Of a stretch of 64,000 nt of DNA, positions 15,366 through 24,933 are shown in pieces. Position 1 is the stretch's first letter, and the number at the start of each line of letters is the position of its first letter. This DNA comes from Pleomorphovibrio marinus. GTDB taxonomy: Bacteria > Bacteroidota > Bacteroidia > Cytophagales > Cyclobacteriaceae. The notes under the pieces were generated by a model, which saw only the letters and a program-made list of their open reading frames with translations, was not told where the DNA came from and did not search any database. The translations under genes were made by a program, and so were the position numbers. Where the stretch lies: NCBI RefSeq assembly GCF_003347495.1, contig NZ_QCXY01000004.1, positions 465,303 through 529,302 on the forward strand, given 5' to 3'.

Positions 15366-17384
15366 TTACCTATCACGCTCCGGCACAAACAACACCGCAT
15401 CGGCTACCACCATCCCATCGGCTTTTTCGGTGCTCACTTCCACGTAGGCGTCCTGCTCTGGGGAAAGGGAAAACTTGCCCAGATGCACCCATTCCCCACT
15501 GGTCTGTCCTTCCACACGGATGTCCTCTTCCTTCACCATGATTTCCTTGGTTTCATTTCCGTCGTGGAGCCTTAGCAGGGTTTGGGAACTGGCGTCCTGC
15601 ACCCGGGAGAAATAGACATATACGTCATATTCACCCTGATCCTGAATAGCGGCATCAAAACGGACGGTGGCTTCCTCATCCGAACTGGCTTTCAGAAAAC
15701 TTGGGCCATATCCTCCCCTTGCCTGGCTTTCCCAGTTTCCGGTGATGGTGACCCCTCTGTCATCGTCATTGTCCACCAAAATTTCGGCGGTGCTACCATC
15801 TGCCAAGGGATTTTCCTCCAGTTCGGCCTGAAGAGCCGTCACGTCCAGGTCCTGAACTGCCTCTCCCCTATCTATGGCCATGCTGGCCGCCACCGCAGAG
15901 GACTGCCCCAATACCATGAAAACGGGCTCCATACGTATGGAACCATAGGCAATATGGCTGGCAGACAGTGCCACAGGCACAAATAGGTTTTCCACCTCTC
16001 CCCGCTTGGGGATAATGGAGCGGTAAGAAATGGGGTAAGGGCCAAAGCCTCCTATTTCCACATTCCCTTCGTTTTTCACCATATCTTTCCCGTCTTTCTC
16101 AATGACAATACGCTGAATATTGTGGGAATCCATAGTATAGGCCGCCATGCCCACACCGTCATCCACCACCTCATCCCCCACACAGTTGGCTTCGGTCATT
16201 ACATATTCCCCATCCATTCTCCTAACTTCCCTGACGTAGAGCTGGGGAGTCCAGTGGTCATTGTCCTCGAATTCATCCCTGGGGTAGCCCCATTCTTGCA
16301 TTTCCTCCTGTATCTCTTTGGGAACCCTGGGGTCGGTCTTGTAGAAATATAATAGGGACTTGGTATAGAGGGTATGATCTTCTATAATCTCTTTCCTTTT
16401 TTCATAATCGCCCTCTGGATATTCATAATTGGCCCCTATCATATCAGTGGAAAATCCACCCCTATTGTTGATGTCCGTTTTATTATTGGGCATATGGCTC
16501 CAGATAAAATAGTTGTTCAGGCTTCTGCTATTAGGCTGGGCTTCAAACAGACGCACCAACAAGTCAAACATGGAAGGGTCATACCCTTCCGGCTCGGTGA
16601 TTTCCACCCTGTTATCCGGGTCATTTGTCAGGCAAATACGGTAGTTGTAGGCCTGTATCTTATCATCCCCTGTGCCATCTGGCTGCAGTTCCTCGTCGCT
16701 GATGCCCCAAAGCAAACCACTGGAAGGGTCGCCTGGGGTCTGGTAAGGATCCACCCCGTCGGGGAATTGATGCCCGGTCATTAGTTGTACCCCATTATAG
16801 GTTTCCCCATATTTATCGTTCGACTCCCTTCCATACGCATAACTAACCCCTGATTTGGCCATCAGGTCCCCCTCATAGGTAGCATCTATAAACATCTTTC
16901 CACCCACCTTCCAATTCGTGTCCGATGAAGGCTGGCTTGATTTTTCCAGGGTTATTTGATTGATTTTCCCGGCCTCTACATCCGAACTTATGATTCTATA
17001 ATCGTAATGCACTTCAATCCCCGCACGGTCCAGGTAGTCCTGAAAGGTGTTTTTGGCCACGCTGGGCTCAAAAATCCACTGTTCAAACTTCCCGTAGTGA
17101 TCCCCCAGCCTTCTGTAGAAATCACGGGACAAGCCGGTGACAGCAAATTTGTTCCCTATATCGGTGTACCCCAGTCCCCCGGTGGTCAATCCACCCAGGT
17201 GCTGGGAAGGTTCTACCAGCAGTACCGACTTCCCCATGGTTTTAGCGGTGTAGGCGGCAATGACCCCCGCGGAAGTGGCCCCATAAATGACCACATCATA
17301 TTCTTCTGCCTCCTGTTGTGGGGCACAGGCCCAGTGCCCTATCATCAACAGGGCCAGTAGGGTAATTTTAATTTTTTGTAACAT
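15366..17384 (-). CDS. Secreted FAD-dependent oxidoreductase with C-terminal CBD-like domain
   Basis: A 672-residue protein. The N-terminus has a signal peptide with a likely lipobox at HWAC (Cys 20). The dinucleotide-binding turn YDVVIYGATSAGVIAAY lies at residues 29-45, and [18 protein letters not shown] follows. A conserved region near residue 500 ([20 protein letters not shown]) matches the C-terminal FAD-contact segment of its paralogues. From about residue 560 there is an added beta domain (GEYDVYVYFSRVQDASSQTL) like the golvesin/xanthan-lyase carbohydrate-binding-type domain. The substrate is unknown, but a sugar hydroxyl is plausible. It is the last gene of the operon, one base after the sulfatase gene, and the only one of the six paralogues with the added domain. 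Confidence 0.85.
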   Translation of the reverse strand: MLQKIKITLLALLMIGHWACAPQQEAEEYDVVIYGATSAGVIAAYTAKTMGKSVLLVEPSQHLGGLTTGGLGYTDIGNKFAVTGLSRDFYRRLGDHYGKFEQWIFEPSVAKNTFQDYLDRAGIEVHYDYRIISSDVEAGKINQITLEKSSQPSSDTNWKVGGKMFIDATYEGDLMAKSGVSYAYGRESNDKYGETYNGVQLMTGHQFPDGVDPYQTPGDPSSGLLWGISDEELQPDGTGDDKIQAYNYRICLTNDPDNRVEITEPEGYDPSMFDLLVRLFEAQPNSRSLNNYFIWSHMPNNKTDINNRGGFSTDMIGANYEYPEGDYEKRKEIIEDHTLYTKSLLYFYKTDPRVPKEIQEEMQEWGYPRDEFEDNDHWTPQLYVREVRRMDGEYVMTEANCVGDEVVDDGVGMAAYTMDSHNIQRIVIEKDGKDMVKNEGNVEIGGFGPYPISYRSIIPKRGEVENLFVPVALSASHIAYGSIRMEPVFMVLGQSSAVAASMAIDRGEAVQDLDVTALQAELEENPLADGSTAEILVDNDDDRGVTITGNWESQARGGYGPSFLKASSDEEATVRFDAAIQDQGEYDVYVYFSRVQDASSQTLLRLHDGNETKEIMVKEEDIRVEGQTSGEWVHLGKFSLSPEQDAYVEVSTEKADGMVVADAVLFVPERDR

Positions 17385-17385
17385 C

Positions 17386-19167
17386 TTAATTATTTTTTTT
17401 ATGATAAAACACCAAAGTCCGAAGATCCATTACTTCCCCATTGGGGATATCCACTGCACGCAGCGTCAATTGGTTCCGGCCTTCCTCAAGTTGAATGCTT
17501 CCCAGTTTCATGGTTTTAAAATCCTTGACATAAGACTCCATTCGCTCAACCCTGTCGTTTTCCATTCCCCTCAATGGCGGGTCATGTGCAGCATCCACCT
17601 TAAATTCTAGGGAGCCATCCCCACCAGTGAGCCTCACTTTGGAACCTACCTGATCTTCTGGGCAGGTAAAATAAGCCTCTACTTCATATTCTCCGGACCT
17701 CAAGACCTCCACATGCCATGTGATGCTGTCATTTTTTGAGGTCCAATGGGTGAAAAATGAGTCATTGGGAAACTGGTTGGACCGTTGAATGCCTCCATGG
17801 GGAATTCCGTCCCTGGCAGGCATCTGGGTGAGTGGCGCATCGGCATGACCGAGCGGAAAGGGGTCAGAGGGTTTTTCCTCAGAAAAACGCATTTCCTTTT
17901 TCCATGCTTCCTTTTTCTCTATCATAGCTCGGGCTACGTCGGCTTGCCGTTCTTGGATAGGTGTGGTTTGTGCAGGATCTGACACCATGTCAAAAAGCTG
18001 ATCATCCTTATCTAACCTGTACTGTTGGCTCCTCACACCGATATTCTTGTTCCAATGACTAAAAATCAGCCTGTCCGGCCAATCTTCCACCTTCTCACCT
18101 TGCAATAATGCAGCAAGGCTAATTCCATCCAAAGAAGGGCTTTCGGGCAATGCAATTCCCGTCAACTCTGCCAAGGTGGGCAAAAGGTCGATGGCACCCG
18201 CGATTTGATCGATCTCCCTTCCCTCCTTAATGGCTTTAGGCCATTGGATATAGAAAGGAGACCTGACACCCCCTTCATCGGTGGAACCTTTTCTACCCTT
18301 CATGCCTCCATTCCATCTGAAACTATTGGGGCCATTGTCACTCAAATAGATTACGATGGTGTTCTCCTCCAGTCCCTGCTCCTCAAGTGCATCCATAACA
18401 CGTCCTACGTTCCAGTCAATATTCTCACACATGGCCAAAGCTGCCTTGGTAAACTCCACATCTTCACCATGGGCTTCAGGAAGGAGCATAGGCAGGGACT
18501 TGTCCTTGAATTTATCCCACCACTCGTCCGGAACCTGCATGGGACTGTGAGGGGTGTTCAGGGAAAGGTAGAGCAGGAAGGGTTTATCCTTATGCTGCTC
18601 AATATAGGCAATGGACCGGTTTGTGAAATCATCCACCAGGTATCCCTCCCCTTTTACCAGGCGACCATTATGTTCAAGAGGGGGGCTAAAATAATCCCCC
18701 CAATGTCCTGAGCAGAATCCATAAAACTCCTCAAAGCCCCGGCTATTGGGGTGATAAGGGTGCTGCATGCCACTATGCCATTTCCCGAAGGTGGCGGTCG
18801 CATAGCCAGCTTCCTGAAAGTAATTGGCAAGGGTACGTTCAGAAAGGTCCATTCGTTCCCTTCCTGCTGAAGTACCTGTCACCCCACTTCTCAGGTGATA
18901 CCGCCCCGTAAGCAGTTCGGCACGGGTAGGTGAACATACCGGGCTCACGTAAAAATGCGTGATGCTTGCACCATTAGCAGCAATGGCATCTATATGAGGG
19001 GTTTCCAGGTTAGTATTCCCCGAGGAACTCAGGTCTCCCCACCCCTGGTCATCGGCAAGAATGATCACTACATTGGGTGGCGCCACTTCTTCCCGTTTCT
19101 CCTCACAACCCCATAATGTTAGTCCTAGAAAATAAAGTAATATGCAGCATTCGAGAGGCTTTTCCAT
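17386..19167 (-). CDS. Sulfatase lipoprotein (type I, formylglycine)
   Basis: A 593-residue protein with a signal peptide and lipobox LWGC (Cys 21). ADDQGWGD gives the metal-binding Asp pair at residues 39-40. VCSPTRAELLTGRY carries the C-x-P-x-R activation motif: Cys 78 is the residue converted to formylglycine. The sulfatase fold extends to about residue 430. An added C-terminal beta domain (from about 470, HVEVLRSGEYEVEAYFTCPE) resembles a carbohydrate-binding module. It removes sulfate esters from a glycan, so the locus substrate is probably sulfated. It needs a maturation enzyme not present in this window. Eight bases downstream of the next FAD gene and one base before the last, it is fully embedded in the operon. 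Confidence 0.93.
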   Translation of the reverse strand: MEKPLECCILLYFLGLTLWGCEEKREEVAPPNVVIILADDQGWGDLSSSGNTNLETPHIDAIAANGASITHFYVSPVCSPTRAELLTGRYHLRSGVTGTSAGRERMDLSERTLANYFQEAGYATATFGKWHSGMQHPYHPNSRGFEEFYGFCSGHWGDYFSPPLEHNGRLVKGEGYLVDDFTNRSIAYIEQHKDKPFLLYLSLNTPHSPMQVPDEWWDKFKDKSLPMLLPEAHGEDVEFTKAALAMCENIDWNVGRVMDALEEQGLEENTIVIYLSDNGPNSFRWNGGMKGRKGSTDEGGVRSPFYIQWPKAIKEGREIDQIAGAIDLLPTLAELTGIALPESPSLDGISLAALLQGEKVEDWPDRLIFSHWNKNIGVRSQQYRLDKDDQLFDMVSDPAQTTPIQERQADVARAMIEKKEAWKKEMRFSEEKPSDPFPLGHADAPLTQMPARDGIPHGGIQRSNQFPNDSFFTHWTSKNDSITWHVEVLRSGEYEVEAYFTCPEDQVGSKVRLTGGDGSLEFKVDAAHDPPLRGMENDRVERMESYVKDFKTMKLGSIQLEEGRNQLTLRAVDIPNGEVMDLRTLVFYHKKNN

Positions 19168-19175
19168 CCGTTGAA

Positions 19176-20867
19176 TTATTCTGCTCCCAATATCCTGTCT
19201 TCCATGGTAAGCACCTGTCCGTCTTCCAATAGTCGCTCTCTCAATTTTGCATATTCCACATCCTGCACATTGATGCCCTCATCTAGGGCCATGATGGCGG
19301 CAGTAGCGGCAGATTGCCCCAAAATCATAAATACCGGTTCCATACGTATGGAACCAAAGGCGATATGACTGGAGGATACGGCAACAGGAACCATCAGATT
19401 TGTGCATTCCTCTGCCTTGGGCACCAAAGAACCATAAGCGATTTCGTAAGGCTGGGGAAGGGGAACACCTATATCCCCTTCATTGTGTACATGCCCGTTC
19501 TCATCGACATACCTCTGTATGTTATGGGAGTCAATGGTATAAGAACCCATCCCTACCGACTCAGGGGTTGGTTTTTTCTGCAACAGTTCATTTTCGGTCA
19601 TAACGAATTTACCTATCATCCTTCTGGCTTCCCTTACATAGATCTGATGGGGCCAATTACCATTATCGGTAAATTCGTCCTTGGCCAATCCCCATTTCTG
19701 GAATTCTTCCTGGGTTTCCTTGGGCACCCTTGGGTCATTTGCCACGAAGTAAAGTAAGCCTTTTTGATAGTCCTCATGTTCCTTAATGATTTCCTTTCGC
19801 TTTTCATAGCTGGCCTCGGGATATTCATAGTTCATTCCAATATTATCAGAGCTGAAAGGGCCATGGTTGTTTGTGTCTGTTTTACGGTTGGGGATCATAT
19901 CAAATTTACCGAACCATTCATCCCATCCCGCATCAAAGATCCTCACCAATAATTCATACTGCGTGGAGTCATAATTGTCGGGTCTGGGGAATGGCACCTG
20001 ATTGTCCGGATGGTTGGACATACAGGTCCTGAAACAATAGGCCTGAACCTTGTCGTCCCCCTCCCCTTTTTCTCCGGGATGGTCTGGGCTGATCCGTGGA
20101 AGAAGTCCGGAAGAGGGATCTCCAGGAGTCCAATAAGGGTCAATGGGCTCATCCAATACCTTAAAGTGATGCCTGTGGTGATAGACTCCGGTTTGTACTC
20201 CGTTCCACTCTTCGTCATATACGGAATTGGCTTCCCTTCCCACATGGTAACTTACCCCCGCAGCGGCCATCAGATCGCCCTCGTAGGTGGCGTCAATAAA
20301 CATTTTTCCTTTGAATTCCTTTCCGCTTAGGGTCCTTATGGCGGTGATCCTGCCATTCTCTACGGTGACCCCGCCTGACCTGTCCAGCCATTCGTCCTTC
20401 AGCACTTCAATTTCATGATCACGTACAAAATCCTCATACACCTCCTCTGCTACATGGGGTTCAAAAATCCACATGGTGCGGAACTCCCCATCTAGAGCGG
20501 GAGTACCCTGGCCTTGGTTGCCAAACTCCGACTTCTTCTCCCATTTCCAGGCATCATCCACCTGATATTTATCGTACACACGCTGGTAAAATTCCCTAGA
20601 GAGGCCGCCAATGACTTCCTTTTTCCCTGTATCGGTCCAGCCCAGACCTCCGGAGGAAAGCCCTCCCAGATGGACATCGGGGGAAACCAAGACTACGGAT
20701 TTACCCATTTTTTTTGCCTGAACGGCAGCAGTAACAGCACCTGAAGTGCCACCATATACGACCACATCATAGACATCCTCATCCTCACTTTCGAAATCAC
20801 AGGCCATAAAGGCCAAAAAGAAGACCGATGCCAATAGCATTGTTTTTACGCTCAGTTTTTGGTTCAT
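19176..20867 (-). CDS. FAD-dependent oxidoreductase lipoprotein
   Basis: A 563-residue protein. Signal peptide with lipobox FMAC (Cys 23), then an acidic tether, then YDVVVYGGTSGAVTAAVQ with the GGTSGA binding turn at residues 39-44 and HLGGLSSGGLGWTDTGKK. A CFRTCMSNHPDNQVPF segment lies mid-protein, and the C-terminal signature is [20 protein letters not shown]. It belongs to the FAD_oxidored (PF12831-type) family. It is likely anchored at the outer membrane and acts on an unknown, probably sugar-derived, substrate. The gene is separated from DUF1080 by 84 bases, the largest gap inside the enzyme part of the operon. Confidence 0.85.
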   Translation of the reverse strand: MNQKLSVKTMLLASVFFLAFMACDFESEDEDVYDVVVYGGTSGAVTAAVQAKKMGKSVVLVSPDVHLGGLSSGGLGWTDTGKKEVIGGLSREFYQRVYDKYQVDDAWKWEKKSEFGNQGQGTPALDGEFRTMWIFEPHVAEEVYEDFVRDHEIEVLKDEWLDRSGGVTVENGRITAIRTLSGKEFKGKMFIDATYEGDLMAAAGVSYHVGREANSVYDEEWNGVQTGVYHHRHHFKVLDEPIDPYWTPGDPSSGLLPRISPDHPGEKGEGDDKVQAYCFRTCMSNHPDNQVPFPRPDNYDSTQYELLVRIFDAGWDEWFGKFDMIPNRKTDTNNHGPFSSDNIGMNYEYPEASYEKRKEIIKEHEDYQKGLLYFVANDPRVPKETQEEFQKWGLAKDEFTDNGNWPHQIYVREARRMIGKFVMTENELLQKKPTPESVGMGSYTIDSHNIQRYVDENGHVHNEGDIGVPLPQPYEIAYGSLVPKAEECTNLMVPVAVSSSHIAFGSIRMEPVFMILGQSAATAAIMALDEGINVQDVEYAKLRERLLEDGQVLTMEDRILGAE

Positions 20868-20951
20868 ATTTTTTGGTTTTTTGTTAGTTTATTACTCCAT
20901 GATTTATTCTTACAAGGTTAAGGACAGTTCTTGAAGTAGGTAAAGAAGGCC

Positions 20952-21692
20952 TCATAACACTCTGATTTTTATATTTCTAAATGCCACTGGATCTCCATGA
21001 TCCTGAAGACCTATGCGACCCTTCCTGACTTTGGCATAATCAAACTCGGCAAACTTGCTGTTGGCCACCAGTTCTTCCCATTCGGGGGATCCCATTTCAG
21101 CCTCCACTACTTTTTCTCCGTTTAGCCAGTGCTCCACTTGACCTTCCTGGACTACTATCCGTGTGTGATTCCATTCTCCAGGAGAATTGGATGCCAAAAC
21201 ATCGGGTGCTTTTAGATCGGAAATGGCACCTGTTTTTTGAGTATCCAGTAGCTCTTGTGGGTAATTTTCATCATCAATGAGCTGAAACTCGGGGCCCGTA
21301 TGATGGATTCTGGGATACTCAGGGGCTTCTATCACGTGATAAAACACCCCACTATTTCCCTGGTCTTGAATTTTCCAATCTACCAGAAGTTCAAAGTCCT
21401 CAAATTCAGCGTCCGTTACGATATCCCCATTTCCCCCTTCGGTGTACAATATGCCACCTGCCACCTGCCAAGTAGTTTCGTCTCCCAGGTAGGAGTGCCA
21501 GCCCTGGGTGGATACCCCGTCAAACAGTAATTCCCAATCCTGCGCCTTTTCGGTATCTGTAAGCGTATTTAGGGCTAGTTCGTTGGTTTCAATAGATTTT
21601 TCCCCGGCCCTATCTTCCTTCGATTCATTGGGGCTACAGGCCATTATCCAGATTAATAAAAAAGGTGTATAAATGAATTTTGCTGATTGCAT
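20952..21692 (-). CDS. DUF1080 (3-keto-disaccharide hydrolase-type) lipoprotein
   Basis: A 246-residue protein starting at MQSAKFIYTPFLLIWIMACS; the frame is open 16 codons further but would overlap the Gfo gene, and this ATG gives a proper lipobox (IMAC). The body has DWELLFDGVSTQGWHSY, GDIVTDAEFEDFELLVDWKI, GNSGVFYHV and GRIGLQDHGDPVAFRNIKI, the hallmarks of the DUF1080/PF06439 jelly-roll family. Characterised members cleave 3-keto-glycosides. It sits directly downstream of a Gfo/Idh/MocA oxidoreductase, a pairing that fits oxidation of a sugar followed by cleavage of the keto-glycoside. The substrate is not known. Confidence 0.88.
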   Translation of the reverse strand: MQSAKFIYTPFLLIWIMACSPNESKEDRAGEKSIETNELALNTLTDTEKAQDWELLFDGVSTQGWHSYLGDETTWQVAGGILYTEGGNGDIVTDAEFEDFELLVDWKIQDQGNSGVFYHVIEAPEYPRIHHTGPEFQLIDDENYPQELLDTQKTGAISDLKAPDVLASNSPGEWNHTRIVVQEGQVEHWLNGEKVVEAEMGSPEWEELVANSKFAEFDYAKVRKGRIGLQDHGDPVAFRNIKIRVL

Positions 21693-21729
21693 ACTGTGAT
21701 ATATTAATACAGGTCTATTTTTCCGATGG

Positions 21730-23121
21730 TTAAACCGCATCCACTATTTCCATTTTCTCCGGATCCCAACCCATGATCTTTCTTTCTTGGTAGCTGATAT
21801 TTCCTGCCTCTGTGGGGCCACAGGTTCTCAAACCAAAGACAGCATCTTCCACTACTGGCTTACCTTCACGGATGGATTCAAAGAAATTGACAAAGTGTTC
21901 GTACCTGTCCCCCTTATAATCGGATGGCACCTTATAGGAAAATTCCCTAGGGCCTTCCATTTGCGCACGCCTGGGATACTTTTTGAAATATTCCTCTTTG
22001 AATTTCTCCTGCATCTCCTCAGAAAACGAATTGATGGACATGCCGGGCGCTTCGGGCATGGGCGTCCGTCTCAGCGTGAGGCTGTCAAACCCAATGGATA
22101 TATCCCCCTCCGAACCCACTATTCTGAACAGGTATCCCCCACCCCCTCCACTAATCAGGTTGGTGCGGAGGGCAAGGTTAAATGCGGGATGCTCTGGGGT
22201 TTCGGGATAATCGTAAAGTCCCAAATGAATATCGGGAACATCCCTGCCGTCTTTCCAATACCGCAAGCCCCCGGTGGACATCACCCGGTTGGGGCCCTTT
22301 GAACCAGTGACGAAATGCAGCATGGAAAGCATATGTACATACAGGTCACCGGCCATGCCTGTGCCATAATCCCAATAATTACGCCATCTGAAAAAGCGCT
22401 TAGCCTCCCAGGGCCTTTTAGGAGCCTGGCCAAGGTAGGTGTCCCAGTCCACCGTCTCCGGGGAGGCATCGGGCGGTATGGAATATTGCCAGGCACCGAT
22501 AGCACTTTGCCTGTCGATTTGGGCCTCGGCAAAATTGATCTCACCTATCTCTCCTGCTTCTAAAAGTTCTTTGGCCTTGGCATGGATAATGGAGCTCACA
22601 TAGTGGCTGCCTACTTGAAACACCACTCCGGTCTCCTTTTGCTTCTTAATGACACGGTGCCCTTCCGGCGTTTTCTGCACCATTGGCTTCTCACAGTAAA
22701 TGTGCTTGCCCTTGTCCATGGCGTCTAAACAAATCTTCTCGTGCCAATGATCAGTGGTGGCATTGATCACCGCATCTATATCGTTTCTTTCCAGGATTTC
22801 CCTATAGTCTTTCGTCACCATAAGGTCTTTCCCCCATAGCTCCTTGGCGCGTGTCAGCCTCCCATCATAAAGGTCACAGGCTGCCACCACCTCCACTCCG
22901 TCTACCATCAAGGCAGTGTTGGTATCCCCTATACCCATGCCCCCGGTGCCAATCACCGCTATCCGGATGTTGTCGTTGGCAGCTATGGATTTTCTCTTTA
23001 CCAAATCCAGGTATTGGGGTAATTCCCTGGTCTGTGAAAAAGCCAGTGGAGATGCCGCGGTAAGTGCCGCACCGGCACTTAGTTTTTTTAAAAACTCTCT
23101 TCTTTCTTTAGGTTGACTCAT
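21730..23121 (-). CDS. Tat-exported Gfo/Idh/MocA-family oxidoreductase
   Basis: A 463-residue protein beginning MSQPKERREFLKKLSAGAAL, a twin-arginine signal (RREFLK), so it should be exported folded with bound cofactor. The Rossmann fold starts at IRIAVIGTGGMGIGDTN, and KGKHIYCEKPMVQK carries the conserved EKP motif. The C-terminal half is the usual alpha/beta substrate domain with WRNYWDYGTGMAGDLYVHML. It likely interconverts hydroxyl and keto groups on a sugar with tightly held NAD(P). It is placed 37 bases before the DUF1080 gene. Confidence 0.9.
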   Translation of the reverse strand: MSQPKERREFLKKLSAGAALTAASPLAFSQTRELPQYLDLVKRKSIAANDNIRIAVIGTGGMGIGDTNTALMVDGVEVVAACDLYDGRLTRAKELWGKDLMVTKDYREILERNDIDAVINATTDHWHEKICLDAMDKGKHIYCEKPMVQKTPEGHRVIKKQKETGVVFQVGSHYVSSIIHAKAKELLEAGEIGEINFAEAQIDRQSAIGAWQYSIPPDASPETVDWDTYLGQAPKRPWEAKRFFRWRNYWDYGTGMAGDLYVHMLSMLHFVTGSKGPNRVMSTGGLRYWKDGRDVPDIHLGLYDYPETPEHPAFNLALRTNLISGGGGGYLFRIVGSEGDISIGFDSLTLRRTPMPEAPGMSINSFSEEMQEKFKEEYFKKYPRRAQMEGPREFSYKVPSDYKGDRYEHFVNFFESIREGKPVVEDAVFGLRTCGPTEAGNISYQERKIMGWDPEKMEIVDAV

Positions 23122-23166
23122 GCTGGGTGTTTATTTAACTTAGATTAATGTTTTTATGGAGGGGAT

Positions 23167-24870
23167 TTACACTTTCCATGCTGTGTGCACGCCCTGCTTT
23201 CGAATATAGCTTTGAAATTCCTGAAGTAACCCCTTATCCTCTCTCACTTTTCTAGGAGGCACAGATTTGTTCTTGGCAAAAGCCACCAAATACCCCACTG
23301 CCTCCCCAATACTCCATTCCACCGGATGCAACCTGTAGCAGCCATTGGTGATGTGAGTGGTTCCAATATTTTTGTTTGCCGGAATTAGGTTGTCCATGGT
23401 TTCAGGCAACAGTGCCCCCAATGGTATCTGAAAGGGGAAGGAACCGAAATCAATATAATTATTTCCTGAGGTGCTGGGATGCAAATCTATATGATAAGTA
23501 CCTATCCCAACACTATCCTCAAACTGCTTGGCATTATCGATGTTTGGGTTCCCAGTGACCAGTGCCCTGTTCTCCCTGCCCACATGCTCCTCCAATATAG
23601 TAAAAACCGCCTTAATTCTTCTCGACTCTCTGACATAAGGGTATTTGGCCATACCGTCTTCAGTGCCCATGACATCGGGCCTCAGTCGTAATCCCGGCCA
23701 GCCCTGGCCCCCATCAGCTCTGGGCGCTTCGGTTTGCATCCAATACAGTAAGGACAAGTTAAGTTGTTTGCTTTGTGCTACATGCTGCTGAAAGGTATTT
23801 TCATCCACATCAATAAGGCTTCCCAGAAAATAGTCATTCTGGGGCCAATTTACCACTGTGATATCTCCTTTATAGGTACCCGGCTTAAAATTTTTCCTGT
23901 GAGCCAATCGTCGGTAATCCCATAAATTCAACAAATCCCCGGTACTTCCCTCCGGATTGAATCCCAACAATTTGGGTTCAAGGGTGGAAGGGTTGGAATA
24001 ATGCCAATCCAACAGCTTCCCCGACCAGGGCGGATGCATCTCCGGTTCAAAGTTTCTCCAAAAAGCGTAATCCTTAGGTTTGTCTATGGTAAAATCTTCC
24101 CCCTCCACATGATCAATGGCAAAACAAAGGGTAAAAGCCTGGTCATTGTCCGGATCCGCCTGTTCCGGTGCATGCAGCTCCCCGGTTTGTGCCTTTGATT
24201 CAGCACCTGTCACATATGCGGTATTGGTGAGTGGCAACAAGTCCCCAAGCTCCGTGGCGTCCACGAAATAGGGGGCTTCACAGGTAATTTCCCTTCCGCT
24301 TGACAAGCTTTTAAATCTCACAGCCTTAACCTTATGATTGCCGGAATCTGCTCCCACCACCTTATGACTGAGCAGCAGGGTAAGTTGCCCATTGCTCAAA
24401 TAAGGGGCAAGAAACCCGTACATAACGGCAAGGGCCACTTGTGGCTCATGACTCATTCGTCTGGCACCGGTAGCATTACCTGGGTTTAATAAGGGGTTTG
24501 CCCTAGCCTCATCGGTCATGGGGTAATGGGTTCGGTAATACTCCCTGACTGCATTGCGATAGTCCCTGTAAAGCTGGGTAGCACCGGTAGTTTCAATATG
24601 GCTATGTTCATCTGGAGGTACCCCTTGTTGGGTGATTTGTCCACCTATCCAGTCGGTTTCTTCGGTGAGCAGGACGCTGAGGCCATTTCTGAGTGCCGCC
24701 ATAGCTGCTGCAAAGCCACCCAATCCGGCACCTGCAATTGCCACGTCCACCTTATACCCCGATTCTTGGGCATTGTTTAGCTTAGATTGGGAGGCGGTAG
24801 ACCAAAAAGGTAAGCCCAACCCTGCCATACCGCTTATGGACATTGTACCCAAGAATTCCCGTCTCTTCAT
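23167..24870 (-). CDS. Tat-exported FAD-dependent oxidoreductase
   Basis: A 567-residue protein with a twin-arginine signal (MKRREFLGTMSISGMAGLGL). The binding turn is canonical (VDVAIAGAGLGGFAAAMAAL, GAGLGG), followed by DWIGGQITQQGVPPDEH. The C-terminal segment THITNGCYRLHPVEWSIGEA replaces the [15 protein letters not shown] form of the other five. It is therefore a more distant member of the same broad FAD_oxidored family. Its substrate is unknown; the EH and SH-rich stretch at residues 86-90 and TGAT after it might lie in the active site. It lies 45 bases upstream of the Gfo gene. Confidence 0.88.
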   Translation of the reverse strand: MKRREFLGTMSISGMAGLGLPFWSTASQSKLNNAQESGYKVDVAIAGAGLGGFAAAMAALRNGLSVLLTEETDWIGGQITQQGVPPDEHSHIETTGATQLYRDYRNAVREYYRTHYPMTDEARANPLLNPGNATGARRMSHEPQVALAVMYGFLAPYLSNGQLTLLLSHKVVGADSGNHKVKAVRFKSLSSGREITCEAPYFVDATELGDLLPLTNTAYVTGAESKAQTGELHAPEQADPDNDQAFTLCFAIDHVEGEDFTIDKPKDYAFWRNFEPEMHPPWSGKLLDWHYSNPSTLEPKLLGFNPEGSTGDLLNLWDYRRLAHRKNFKPGTYKGDITVVNWPQNDYFLGSLIDVDENTFQQHVAQSKQLNLSLLYWMQTEAPRADGGQGWPGLRLRPDVMGTEDGMAKYPYVRESRRIKAVFTILEEHVGRENRALVTGNPNIDNAKQFEDSVGIGTYHIDLHPSTSGNNYIDFGSFPFQIPLGALLPETMDNLIPANKNIGTTHITNGCYRLHPVEWSIGEAVGYLVAFAKNKSVPPRKVREDKGLLQEFQSYIRKQGVHTAWKV

Positions 24871-24933
24871 AGTTGCATAGCATTGTATTGGTAATGGAAG
24901 ATTACTTAATCCTAATTGAATCCAATCTTTCCC

